Shown: one piece after another, positions 1 to 12,000 of the stretch
How the letters are laid out: each line of letters starts with the position of its first letter
Position numbering within the stretch: position 1 is the first letter of the stretch
Source: Diplosphaera chodatii
Lineage: Eukaryota > Chlorophyta > Trebouxiophyceae > Prasiolales > Stichococcaceae
DNA length: 64,000 nucleotides
Assembly: GCA_032358165.1 (NCBI GenBank)
Contig: JAALGY010000057.1
Location: 310,001-374,000, forward strand
Direction of reading: 5' to 3'
Made by a program: the position numbers and the translations under genes
The notes under the pieces: model-generated
Seen by the model: the letters and a program-made list of their open reading frames with translations, nothing else
Database searches by the model: none
What the model was told of the DNA's origin: nothing

Positions 1-123
1 AGGGAAGCGGTGCGAAAACAGAGCGTTCGTGACATTAAATCCTCAATCTTGCGCAGCGGCAGAGAGGCCAGCCTCACCCGCACATTGTGACACGCTCCTG
101 CTGCGGCACACAAAGCACACAGT
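1..123. other. Left edge, upstream of gene 1
   Basis: No module or gene is recognised. It may be 5' flank of gene 1 or an intron: the bases just before the ATG at 124 end in acacag, so a splice acceptor and a start further upstream outside the window cannot be excluded. Confidence 0.3.
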
Positions 124-3100
124 ATGGGTGCTAATCAAAGCCCCGGGGAAGCAGCGACCACCACCACAAATGCTGTCGCACCAGCTGCAGCGGCGGCAGC
201 CTCACCGGCGTCAGCGGCAGCTGCCGATGCCGGGCAGTTGACTGCGGCGGCGCCTCCTGCTGCTGCGAATACAGCCAATGCACCACAGCAGGAAGCAGCA
301 GAAGCAGCACCACCAGCCGTGGCGGCGTACTCGGGCGCCGTGGTGCAGTCGCTACCAGAGCCACGCATGGCCGTGCAGCAGCAGGCCCCGGAGGGGTTGG
401 GTCGTTGCATACGGCAGCAGCGGCCCGCGGGCGAGGGTTTGGCGCTTGGGGGACTCACACCAGTGCCACAAGGTGAGGGCGCTGCCTGCGGGACACAGCG
501 ACTGGCAGTCTGCTGTGCAGTCGGCCATCCTGCTGCCATGCATGCTGGCAGCTGGCAGCAATAAGTGGCAGCGGATCTGGCAGAAGTAGAGCCAATGCTA
601 GTGGAGCTGTTGGTGAGGTGGCTGCCAGCAGAAGCAGATGTCATCAGGATTGCCTCGCCGGCTCGAAATGGAAGCATTGCAGCAATCAAGCAGCGCAATG
701 AGTGAGTTCTGCTGGCAAGCATGTGATCCTGTACGTACATCCTGAACCTAGTGGGTGTGTGGCTGCAGATCTGGCGGAGGCCAAGGCGCTCCTGGCCCGC
801 TGCTTTGAGGAGTGTGGCGTCGATGCCGTGCAGCTGGAGGGCCGGAATGCGCAGCTGGCAGCATCCGCCCTGGCCCTTGTTGCAGGCGATGCGGCCAGAC
901 AAGGCATGCTGGCGCAGTTCAAGCAAAAATTGCGCGAGGTGGGCAGGTCCAGAGAGCCCTCAGAGAGATATGAAGTGGCAGTTCGATAATGCCCTCGTAC
1001 ATATGGAGGGCTCACCTTGTTTTGAGGCTTGCTGCAAAGGCGGTGCCGAACTTGCATGCCCAATGGTCGTGTGACACCAGCAGCTCGTGGACTGCCTAGA
1101 TGCAGCAGGCTGCCATCGGCGTATTGTCACAGCGCAGCAATTATTTTGGCAACGGTTGACCATTGTCAACTCGAACCTGGCATTTACCTGCTGCCAAATA
1201 GGCAGTGCAATCCTGCGCCTTAATGCGGTGCGTGTCATGCATACAACTGGATGTCTTACCGCCGCCCGACCCATGTTGCGGTGCTGGACCACAGGATGGG
1301 GAGCTGCCGGAAGTCAATTTGGTCAGGCAGGCAAGCCAGCGTGGCGCTGCCGGCGGTGAGGTGGCCATGCTGACCTTCGGCATCGGGCCGAGACCCGCGG
1401 CCAGCACAGCAAAGCCTGCCTCGCCACCCGCGCTGGAAGGTTTGCGCAGGACCTGCAGTGCTACCGGCCTCCACACCCTGCGTGCCAGCTGGCCTGCTAC
1501 CCAGCTGGCGACCGTGCACAGCATGTGGGGTTGCTGCCTGTGGTGGCGCTCACGACCGCGGCTATCATGCTGCAGCAGAACAGGCCTGCAGCGCGCAGGG
1601 CTTGCTGGTATAAGTCCAGGCTTTGTCTGGCAGCCAATTTCACGTGTTGACATGTGCCTGCAGGCTGGGGTGCTAGCGCTGATCAGGCTCCATCGTCAGA
1701 AGATGGGCAGCCATCGGAGCCTGCAACTGGTACCGCATTTACCCCTTTGAGAAGCCTTGCGCCGCATGCTCAAAAACACACAACACCGTGCCATGCTTGA
1801 TGCAGCGCTCTGCATCGAAGGCCTGACACTCTAGTTGATGTACCACAGCACGGCATCAGATGCAGTGTTTGCCAGATCCTGCGGTTGGGGAAGGTTTCAA
1901 AGCTGGTTCAAGTCTGCAGCCAGTGTGTGCAGGCAAGGGTGCCCCCGAAGTGCGGCGCGCAGTGACCCTCTTCAACGACTGGCTGCTAAAGTACCTCAGC
2001 AAGGACCGCCCCTCAGGCGAGGAGGGTGCCAACATCCTCGACCGGCTGTCGCGGGTTTGCCACCTCCGATACCATCCAACCTCGTGTGCACATTTCATCA
2101 CATTGTGGGCGGCCCTGGTTGCCTCAGTGACATAGTCGTGGGTGCTTGGTGGGCAGGGCAATGATGCTAACTCCTGTGGGGAAGCGTCTCAAGGGCGCTG
2201 ATGAACCTTGCAAAACTACTGATTTAATGAGACTGAGCTCTGCCCACAAGCATCTATGTAGATTCGCACACTGTCATGTTATTCTTCCTGCAGGAGCTTT
2301 TGCTGAGCTGCTGTCATTGTACGTCAGTCACAATGCGGTCATTGCCTCCTGTTGGCATCATAGGGTTTGCCATCATTGTTAGACGGCGTTGTTGCAGCTT
2401 ATTGACTTGATGTGTGCAGGTGCTGCAACTTCAGGACGTCAACCATGCCATGCAAGCCCTACCGACTGTTGCCCATTGGGAGCATGCTGTTGCCTGGGTT
2501 CTCGACTTGGTCAAGGTGCGGGTCCGGACCACTCTGGCCTGTGATCATCAGAGTCCCGTCCACTTCTATCACCGGTGCAGGGTATGCCGCAATTCACATT
2601 CGTTCCGTGGATATACACTTACTCACACATGCGCACTTCTGCACAGGACCCGGCGCCAGCTTCGGACATGGACGTGCAAGTGCTGAAGCACTTGGCGGGA
2701 GGATGTGAGAGGCAGCCCACGTGCATCGTAGGCAACTGCCTCTGTGGTAGCTGGCGTTACGCTCCCTGACAGCCTGAGCACCGCCTCTGCTACAGGGAGC
2801 CTGGAGGTCCACGGTGACTGCGCCCGCGGCCGCCACCCCTTTGCACGCTCAGGTGTGCTGCGAGTTCGGTCCTCAGGGTCAGGGAGTTGCGTCTCCGGCC
2901 TGTGACACCTGCTTGATGCCATGCGCCAAGCGATGTCATATCTACATAGGACATACTTAGCAGATGTGCACGTTGCTGGCTATGGCTCTTCGGCAAGGCT
3001 TCCCATGCAAGGGCGGTGCCGGCTGCTCATCTGTGCCGTGCACCTGGCATCAAGTGCGGCACAAACCAGTCTCCATTAAAATCTGCAGGCGAGCTGCTGG

Positions 3101-5753
3101 GCCTGCAATGTGTCTTCCACCACCTGGTGGAGACGTGGAGACAGGACGAGCAGCCAGGGGAGAACGTCCTGCTGCCGGTGGCGCTGCCGCCGGTGCTGCT
3201 GGCTTTCGATGCGCAGTGCCAGATGCAGCTGCTGACCTTCGTGCGCAACCTGGTCGAGAAGGTGCTCCGAATGCTGTCTCATGACTGCCTTGCATAAGAG
3301 ACACAGCTCCGATGCAGTCGCTTCGTCGGGTGCAATCGCACCGCAGGGCCACTGTCGCCCCAAATAACCCTCAATCCGGGCCACCCGTGCGTCTTACATT
3401 TGACTGGCTGCCCAGGACTGCTGTCGACATCCACATTTTGAGACATGTGCGCGTGTTGCATGCTGTTTCAAAAGTGTGTGGTAGCTGACAACTTGGTTTG
3501 TCACTCACCGCGGCGAGCTAACGCCATCGATCATCTGCTAGTCAAGGCCCGGGGTGTGTCATCCCAAGTTCTCCTGTGATCCAGGGCATGTCGCTTCCGG
3601 TCATCCAGCGGGCCCTGGAGCAGCGCGTCGCCGTGCAGTATCGGATCGCGGAAGCAGAAGCAGCAAAAACAGCTGCTGCGGCGCGTTCAGGGGCAGGGGC
3701 ACAGGCAGCGCAGCCAGCCGGCGGCGGCACATCCACTGCTGTGGCGTCTGAACTGGCTGCATCGCCTGCCACCGGCGCTGTCAAAGACAGATTGCTGCAG
3801 GCCGGCGATGCAACAGCTAAGCCTGCCAATGGTGCAGACCACTCACCAGCCCTCCCCAAGCGAAAGCAGCAGCCGCACGGCTCAACCACACGGGGGCCGC
3901 CCAAACCGCAGACGCCAGAGACCGCTGCTTCACCCGCTCGTGGCACCGCAGCAGCAGCTGACCAGGCCCAGGGCGAAGTGTCGGACGCACAGCCAGCCGA
4001 TGCAGCGGCTCATGGCGTCGTGGCAGCAGCCGCTTGTGCAGCGCCAGAGCCGCGGGCTGCGCCGCTGCAGCCGGCAGTCAGCAGTGCGCAGGGCGCTGCG
4101 CCGTCTGAAGAGTCGCTCCAGCTGGCGATCAGTCGACCAGGTCAGCACTGCCGGCTTGCATGAAGTGTCGTCTGTGTGCAATAGCTCGAGCATGCACGTG
4201 GCAGGGCATGTCCAGGACCATGCATGCAGCTCCGTTCAAGAGCTGGTTGCAGTGTCGTAGCGCTTTGTGGGGCTTCAATAATGTTCTCTGTGTGTCTGGC
4301 TGCAGCCGGAGGCGATGCTCGGCAGCTCATACTGGACCGCCTCGAAGCGCACTGCCAAGCATGGCGCCACAGCAACTTCGACAGAGCAGTTAAGCTGCTG
4401 GATGCCACTGATCTCGTGGATTTTGCAAGCGGACTGCCCCTCCTGGAGCTTCTCATACGGCTGAACAACTTCAATGGTGCAAGGCAGCGAACTTCCGAAG
4501 TGACTCAGGTCAGCTTTGTTAGACTTGTCTACCTGACAGCTCCTGTGCACTGCAGCTGAGAAAGGCGCCATGCAAATAATGCGAAATGCACGACCATCGT
4601 ATCAATGTACAGCACATCATCGCCCACTCAAATTCGCCTGTCACACCTGTGCATTGCATTGCAGGAGGCGGACATGCTGGCAGAGCTCCAGCAGCATGTA
4701 CAAGAGCCCAGCCAACAGGCCACCCAGCAATCCGACACAGCAGCTGTTGTTGCTTCCGACACCGCTGCTGGGACAAAAACCTCTGCCGCCGCCGCAGGTT
4801 CAGCAGCACCAGCAGCCTCCGCTCCACAGCGAATCACAGCACAGGCGGCAGAGATTGCGACGACAGCCGATACTGTGCTATCTGTACTGAGGGCGACTCG
4901 AATGGCAGGCTTCCAGGCCGGCCAGGCGGCAGCAGAAGCAGTCTACGCTGAGATATCTGAACTGAATGGTCCCCCAGTGATTGGGGCAAATGACGGCCGG
5001 GCATTTGTAGTAGCGCCTGCTGCACCTGACGGTGCCAGCGCTCTCCCGCAGTCGCAGCAGACACAGCAGCAGCCGTCAATGACTGGCACGGCAGACGGCA
5101 ATGCAGCGCTCACTACCACATCGCCAGCAAGTGCAGCAGCTGGGCCAGATATTGCAGCTGCGTGTCAAACCCAGCAGCAGAAAGCTGCGAATCCACGACT
5201 GGCAGCCGCCGTGCACCCGGCACAGCAGCAGGCAGCCCTGACTTCCAGCGAGGCTTGTCAGGCAAGGAGTGCCCAGGAGGCAGCTGCTTCGACGTGTCCT
5301 TCAGCTGAGGCCAGCACTGGCGCTGCATTGGATCAGGTGTGTAGGGAAAGTATCTGACACATGTGCCCCTGTAAGCTGTTGCTTACTGGATGCACCCCAT
5401 TGCGACAGTCTTGGGCCCTGCACTGTCGTGCTTGGCTTGTGAACACAGTGCTGCACGGCACCGGGTAGCCACAAGCCCCGTCACTGAAGCTGCCGCCTGC
5501 CCCCGCGTGAGTGCACCCTCTGCTTCCCGTGTGCAGGCCCGGGTGTCACCATCACATGAAGCCTCCCGTCTCGCTGCGGTGGAGGCAGCCCTGCGGGCAG
5601 CGCTGCAGCTCGCACGCAGGGACACCACGGATGGCAAGCAGTCGGCGGGTCTCGGAGGGGCTGCAACGCAGGGTCCCACACAGCGGCACCAGCAGCCGCG
5701 AAGCGCGCAGGAAGCAGATGCGGCGGCGCAGTTCGATGCGACGCAGCAGCAGC

Positions 5754-5796
<43 letters not shown>

Positions 5797-5921
5797 AGCA
5801 GCGGCACAGCCTGCAGCAAAGGTCCAGCTGGGGGACGTGGCACAGTGTTCGGGGGGCTGGCAAGGCCGAATTGGCGAAGTTGGAGCACAGGTCAAGGCCC
5901 TCGTGCCACCACTTGCTCAGG
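124..5921 (+). CDS. Gene 1, 5' part: extra partial copy of the modular U-box protein, without a U-box
   Basis: Twelve exons fit one continuous phase: 124-472, 769-938, 1295-1439, 1933-2054, 2420-2515, 2647-2704, 2796-2852, 3089-3261, 3585-4140, 4306-4508, 4665-5336, 5537-5921. After an Ala-rich leader (MGANQSPG) come modules seen again in genes 1b, 2 and 3: a LARCFEECGVD helix module, VRRAVTLFNDWLLKYL, LPTVAHWEHAVAWVLDL, HGD...HPFAR, LVETWR...LLPVALPP, VIQRALEQRVA plus low complexity, and LDATDLVDFASGLPL. Several exons have exactly the same length as their paralogues (170, 122, 96, 58, 173 nt). The last exon holds a 13-Gln tract and ends in phase 1, matching the next exon at 6092. The fourth-module set of the second copy (6912-8910) is absent here. 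I infer a partial tandem duplicate fused to the following copy. The modules match no family I can name. The ATG at 124 is the first plausible start but is not certain. Confidence 0.72.
5756..5794 (+). repeat. (CAG)13 microsatellite
   Basis: Thirteen perfect CAG units, read as polyglutamine in the 5537-5921 exon. The tract is likely length-variable between strains. Confidence 0.9.
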
Positions 5922-6091
5922 GTGAGACGCTTAGAGCTTAGCAACTGGTTGGCTGCAAGTCCCACACAGCAGCGCTGCTGCCACGGCCTGCAATGATCCT
6001 GTCGTGATGACAACACACATCGATGATGCAAACCCTGAAAACCAGCATGCTACACGGGCACATGCTGACATGTATGATGTGGAGTTTGCAG

Positions 6092-9000
6092 ATATGGAAA
6101 AGGCTAAAGCGCTGCTGAGGCGCTGCGTCAAGGAGTGCGGTGTGGATACGCCTGGAGTGCTACAGGGCAAGGATGCGTACCTTGCAGCGCACGCCCTGGC
6201 CGTAAGCGGGGATGTGGACAAGAAACGCGTACTAAAGCAGCTGCGAAAGTCCCTGCGCAAGGTGGGCAGCACAAAGGCAGCAGCAGACATATGCTTCAGC
6301 GCATCGCCGTCATGCCCTGTGCAGTCAAGCAAGCTTCAGAACGATGGTGAAGCGTCCTGGTGTGATGTCCATGGCAAGAACATGTCAGAGCATCTGTTTT
6401 GGTTTGTTGATGCTTCAAGCGAGGTGAAGGCTACAGGGCTGCTCATCCCACTCCTGCTGATGAGCCACTGGGGGTTGCTTGTACAGTCCCCAGACGCCAA
6501 GATCTGTTGTGTGCTGCGCGACAACATGGGCAGTTGCGCATCGCAGGGGTCATCAAGTTGACCAATCCTGACCCTTCAGAGGGTTCCTGTTGCAGTGTGG
6601 GGCGTGGCCAGAGATCTGCATCACCCAGCGGATCACTTACAACCCGTCCCCCGAGTATACCTCTGAGCAGCTTCACAGCATCGAGTTCCAGGACAAAGAG
6701 GCAGCTGTCCCAGCAGCAAAGGCCGGGCCACCTGCGCTAGAAGGTACAGCATACTGCACACCCACCAGAGTGTACATGTCAGTATATCTGCCCAGCTGCT
6801 GGAATCTGCTCTGACTTTCTGGTGAGGGGTGAACGGCTTGCAGGCGCTCAAGGTGGCTGCCGACACCAGCACACATGGTTCTGACAGGGCTGTGCTGCTT
6901 CTGCGTGCAAGGGGACCCAAATGACGAAGAGGCCTGGCGGCAGCTGGTCACATGTGTTGCAAAAAGCCGGATAGAGGTGACAGAAGGGGATGGGGCGGCC
7001 ATTGCAGAGCTCCTGGCAAACATAACTTCCACGCCGGCAAGTGAGCAGGGCCACCTGCTGCTTATCCTGACGCAGGCCTTTGAGCAGGTAAGCTTTTGCA
7101 GTGTAACAACTGCACCCAGTTCATGTGCCTCGTCCACAATGTACATTCTGTGCATACGCTGCAATGCAGTTGATCGCGGTTGTTGCGCAGCGCCACTGTG
7201 TGCAGCACCCTCCTCAGCTGCCACACAGCTGGTCTTGTGCAATGTGTGCCAGGGCATTAGCGTCAGAGTGGCATGATAGAGCCTGCTACCTGTCAGCAAT
7301 CAGTGTCGGGTGCCATTGATTGCAGGGCCGCAGTCTGCCAGAGGTGGCGAAAGAGGTCCGCCCTCTACCTGACGATGTGGTGGAGGACATGGTGAGGTCA
7401 GTGACCCCGCAGCAGCAGCAGCAGCAGCAAAGTAGTGCTGGCGAGCCGTCCTCCCTGAGCCCGGGCAACCCAGACCGTGCGTGCTGCTGCATGGTGTGGC
7501 TGGGTGCACCGCCACAGCCTCCCTGTTTGTTGTGAGTGAAGGTGGTGCGGAGTCAAAATTGATGTAGCATGTCACCGATGGCGACCCCTGCTGCGCAGGC
7601 TGGGAGTACATGGGGTACACACTGCCGCAGTGCCTCATCGACACCGGCGCTGATGCAGACCTGATGCTGCAGCCGGGTGCTGTTGGTGTGGCGCAGCAGC
7701 TGGCTGCGGCGAGGTGTGAGGCTGACACCCTGCGACTCCTGCTGCGTGTTCGCGCATCGCTTTGGAAGGTACGGTCTGCTCATATACATAGCGCATGCCT
7801 TCTGCAACATGCATTGCACACATCCTGCTGAACGTGGGCAACCCGTTGGCACCGGTGGCCATTGAGTCCGGTTGCAGCAGCAGACGCAGCTGCCCAGCCG
7901 CAGCCCAATGGCAGAGCACCAGCAGACAGCCTGGGCGCCAAATAGCCGACAGCACGTCGACTGTGGAGTGTGTCAGCAGGTCGTACACACTTTGGCAAGT
8001 GGTCAGAGAGCTCTTTCTCTCACGTCGCTTAACATGGAGTACTAAAATTCAGATTGTGTTTGTATCTTCTGGCGTTCAGAAGCGGACATGGCCAACCGAC
8101 CTGGCAGTCATCAGCGGCACAGCGAGCCTTGGGCCACCGCTACCCGGGGGTGCTGGCCGCTACGAGTGCCCGCCCACAGGGCCGGATGGATTGCTGTCCG
8201 GCGGTGAGGACTTCGCCGCAGCACTGCAGCAGAGTGTCTGCAGTGATGCTCATGGTGGTGCGCAGCAGCTGGCATCAGCGTGTGCGGCAGCTGCTCTGCA
8301 TGATAACACGCCAGCTACACACCAGCACAGCAAATCGGTGGCTAATGCAGGCATGAATGCGGCAGAGGAGCTACTGGCGATGTGCATGGCAGAGAGCGGT
8401 GTTTATGATGCTGGCATGCTGGCAGAAGACGCAGCGCTCTCCGCTGCACTTGCTCTGGCCGTTGAACCCTCAGCGGCAGTCCGCATGACACAGCTGTTCG
8501 CAACGCAGGGCTCCCTCCTGCGGGTGGGCAACCAAACCAGATACCCTGCTGACGAGCTGCCAAAACAACCGTCCACCCTGCCCATGGTGTGTTGACTGTT
8601 CCAAGGGATCTGGGTCTGCAGGAAGGGACGTGGTGGAACCCTGCCAAAGGCAGGCGCCACTTCTGGCGGATTGCAGACGGTGAGGAGGGCGAGTTGCAAA
8701 AAGGTATGCCTGTTTTGTGATGCAGTCACGAGCTGTTGACTGGCATGTCCGCATGCCTTGGCGCGGCGAATGCTGGTAAGCAGATAGCAGGCCGTGAGAT
8801 TGCTCTGGCATCGGCGTGCAGTCTGGCTGCTTCCCCTGCAGGCGGGACGTCAGACATTGAACCCCAGGGTCCAGCATCTGAGCGGCCGCATGCATCTGAG
8901 CCGGTAGCAGGTCTGTCAGCCAGGACATCCTTCGACTGCACAGTCAACACATATCGTTTCATTCGTTGATATGTCGGCTGGACTCTGCAACGTCTGATGC

Positions 9001-12000
9001 AGATCAGGCCTCCACATCCGGCCCTCGCCATTAGGATCCTGCTCACTAAAGGGCAGGTTGTCCTGCTCCGATCACAGCAACTTTCGTCAATGCCTGCGGA
9101 CCGTTTCGTCTGTTCGTTTCCTGCAGGTACCGGGTCTCTTGAAGTGTGCCGCATGGTGACTCAGTTCAAAGCCTGGCTATCGAAGTACATCATCAAGCAC
9201 GGCACCGCCAGCCACGAGGGCACAGCCATCCTGGAGCACCTGTTGCAGGTGTGGCAAGCTTTGCCTTGGCATGGCGTCAGCAGTCGTGATTTCAACTGTG
9301 TTCCGATAGCCTCAACCTTGGCAGTGCACAGCAGGGCAGTGATGCAGCGCTTGGCCGAAAGCCACACATGATGTGGCTGTGAATGCATTACTTTCAGTGT
9401 TCGAGAGAGTGGGGCTCGTACGTTTGCAGTGCTGTGTCTGCATGCATCAGGCTTGAACGGTGCTGCAAGCTTTTGTCAACTGCATTGCAAGCGCTGGTGC
9501 CCAGTCTGTCTTACAATGCTATGACCTGCTCTGTTGCTAACGTTTGCAATGGTGCCTATGTGAAGGTGCTCACCATGGACGAGGTTATCGAGCGCTTGCA
9601 GTCTCTACCGACGGTGGCCCATGTGGAGCATGCCGTGGCCTGGCTGCTCGTTCTCATCCAGGTGTGTCATCAGGCCTGGTTTCCAACAGTGCGTGATGAG
9701 CAAGACAGCGCAGGCACCACGAAGTCCCTTCACTGGTGTTTGGTCCGTCACAGCGGCAGGCTCGGACTGGCCAGCCAACAGCCTGTTTGCACCGGCTGCC
9801 TATGCAGCATGGCACGTGTCATCGGCCCGTCATCATGCTGGCAATGATCAGTCGCAAAGTTGAATGTGGCAGGCTGGGCAGCCTAGGTACTACGTCAAAG
9901 TGAGACATGAGCCGTCAAGACACTTTGTGGTGATGATCACAGACCTATTGTGTGCGCAGGAGTGTGGGAGCTGGGACACCGTTCGTGCGCTGGCTGGTGA
10001 GTGGTCATTCAGCATGCATCACCTGGCAGAGAAGCTACCAAAGCACAGTGCACCAATGCAGCAGCATCGCGCGGATTGAGAACGCATCACAGGCAGCAAA
10101 CCAACCGAGTGCATGTGTCCTGCTGACAGAGGTTTTACAGCGTAGGTCAGCCCCAGCATCAGTCTGATGAGTGCCACTGAGTGTTGCTCAGCTCTGGGCT
10201 AAGTCATAATTCGTCGCCACCTGCAGGTAGGCTGCTGAGGGTTCACGGCGACTCTGCTCGCGAGAAGCATCGCTTTGCACGCACAGGTGCGCTGCTCCAA
10301 GGGTTGACACAAGCCTGACCGCACTTGTATATCTGCCCTGGCTGAAGTAATCGAGTTTGCTGTGCAGTTTTGCTGTATTGCGCATCAGCAAGGTGCAGCA
10401 TGTGGTAGCTGCATGCTGTAACGGGGTCAGCAAGTCGGAGAGATTGCAGATGGGTGTCCTGCAAGTTGACATGCTCTTGAAACAGGAAACGCAGTGCAGC
10501 ACCATCTCAGAAACTGCTAAGTTGCCCAACACCTGCTTTGTCGTTGGCACACGGCCGGTGCCGGATGCACTTCACTGCCATTGCCACTTAGGTCTGGCAT
10601 GTACTACACAACGTACATCAGCGCAGTCCACACTCACCCAAGTGTCACAACTTGCAGGCGCGCTGCTGGACCTACAGGAAGTCTTCCAGCAACTGATGGA
10701 GACGTGGCGGCTGAGGTGGCGGCAGGAGGAGAACACGCTCTTGCCCCAGGTGCTGCCGCCACTGCTGCTGGCCGTCAATAAAGCAGGCCAGCAGGAGCTG
10801 CTCAAAATCGTGCGCACGCTGATGGACAAGGTGCAGTTCCTTTGGGCTTACGTCGAAGTGCAAGCTGCATTACAGGAACTCCAAGGGCTGCTGAAGCATT
10901 CACCGCTTGATTGGCAGGGATGTGCTGCCAGTGCATGCTGTATATTTGGATACTCACCCATGCTACAGGGCATGGTGGTGCCGGTCATCAAGCGCGCCCT
11001 GGAACAGCGAGTTGCTAAGCAGCACGCGGCCGCAGAAGCAGAAGCAGCTGCTGCAGCAGCGGCAGGGGCAAGCACCGCAGGGGCGGAAGCAGTGCCATCA
11101 GCTGCCACCGGCGGCTCGGCTGCTGAAGCACCTGAGCTGGTTGCCCAGCCTGATGAAAATGCCTCTGGGCAGCCTTCACCGGGCAGCACTGCACTGAGCG
11201 ACATCGTCGCAGTTGCTACACGTCTTTGGTGCCAGATGTCGCCCACTGACGCGTCAAAGCAAGAGCTGCGGGTCAATCACCAAGGTTTGCACGCCCACCA
11301 CTGGTCAGGGACAGCCCTGCGCTTTGCTGCTGATTTTCAAGACACCCCGAAGCCATGAAGCTGCTGTGCTGTGCATCATGCGAACATCCACGTGGCCACT
11401 GGTCATGTGGCTTGACTGCAGTGCTGTGGGCAATGTGCAGGGTCATGAATGACTCTCGTGCTGTGGTGGTGGCTGCAGACCCGACGCTGGCGCGGGACTT
11501 CATCCTGCTCAGGGTTCTGACGCGCTGCAACTTGGAGCGTGGGGCGGTGGAGAGCACTTTAGATGCCACAAACCTGGCGTATGCCGCGAGCGGCCTCCCG
11601 CTTGCGGAGCTGGCGGCACGAGTGGAGAACCTTGCTGAAGAGCTACAGGGCATGGCCCCCGAGGTGGCCCTTTGCTCTGCATGCAGGGGCATCGTGCCCC
11701 GTTTGCAAGGTCTCCTGCAGGGCTGACTTGAGCCACGTGCCGGTGATTGCAGTCGACTGCCAGCTGCGCACTGGTGCTTTTGCATGCGGTGACCGATGCA
11801 TTAGGCTGCAGTGCACCGTATCCACAGCAGTGAGCGAGTCAGTGCGGTGCGCTGCAGGCGCCCGAGCTTGCAGCAGCCCTGCGGAAGCATTTGCGAGCGC
11901 CCAGTGGACGCGCCGCTCAGCCGTCCGACACAGCTACCCCGGCCACGCTCCTCCTGGCGGCCCTAGTCAGTGCCTTGAACAGCGCGGGAGCACTGCCGGA

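Noticed and set aside
135..926. 263-codon open frame on the minus strand
   Set aside because: It is a shadow of the plus-strand Ala-rich leader and the LARCFEECG module. The plus frames have matching phases and paralogues; the minus frame has neither.
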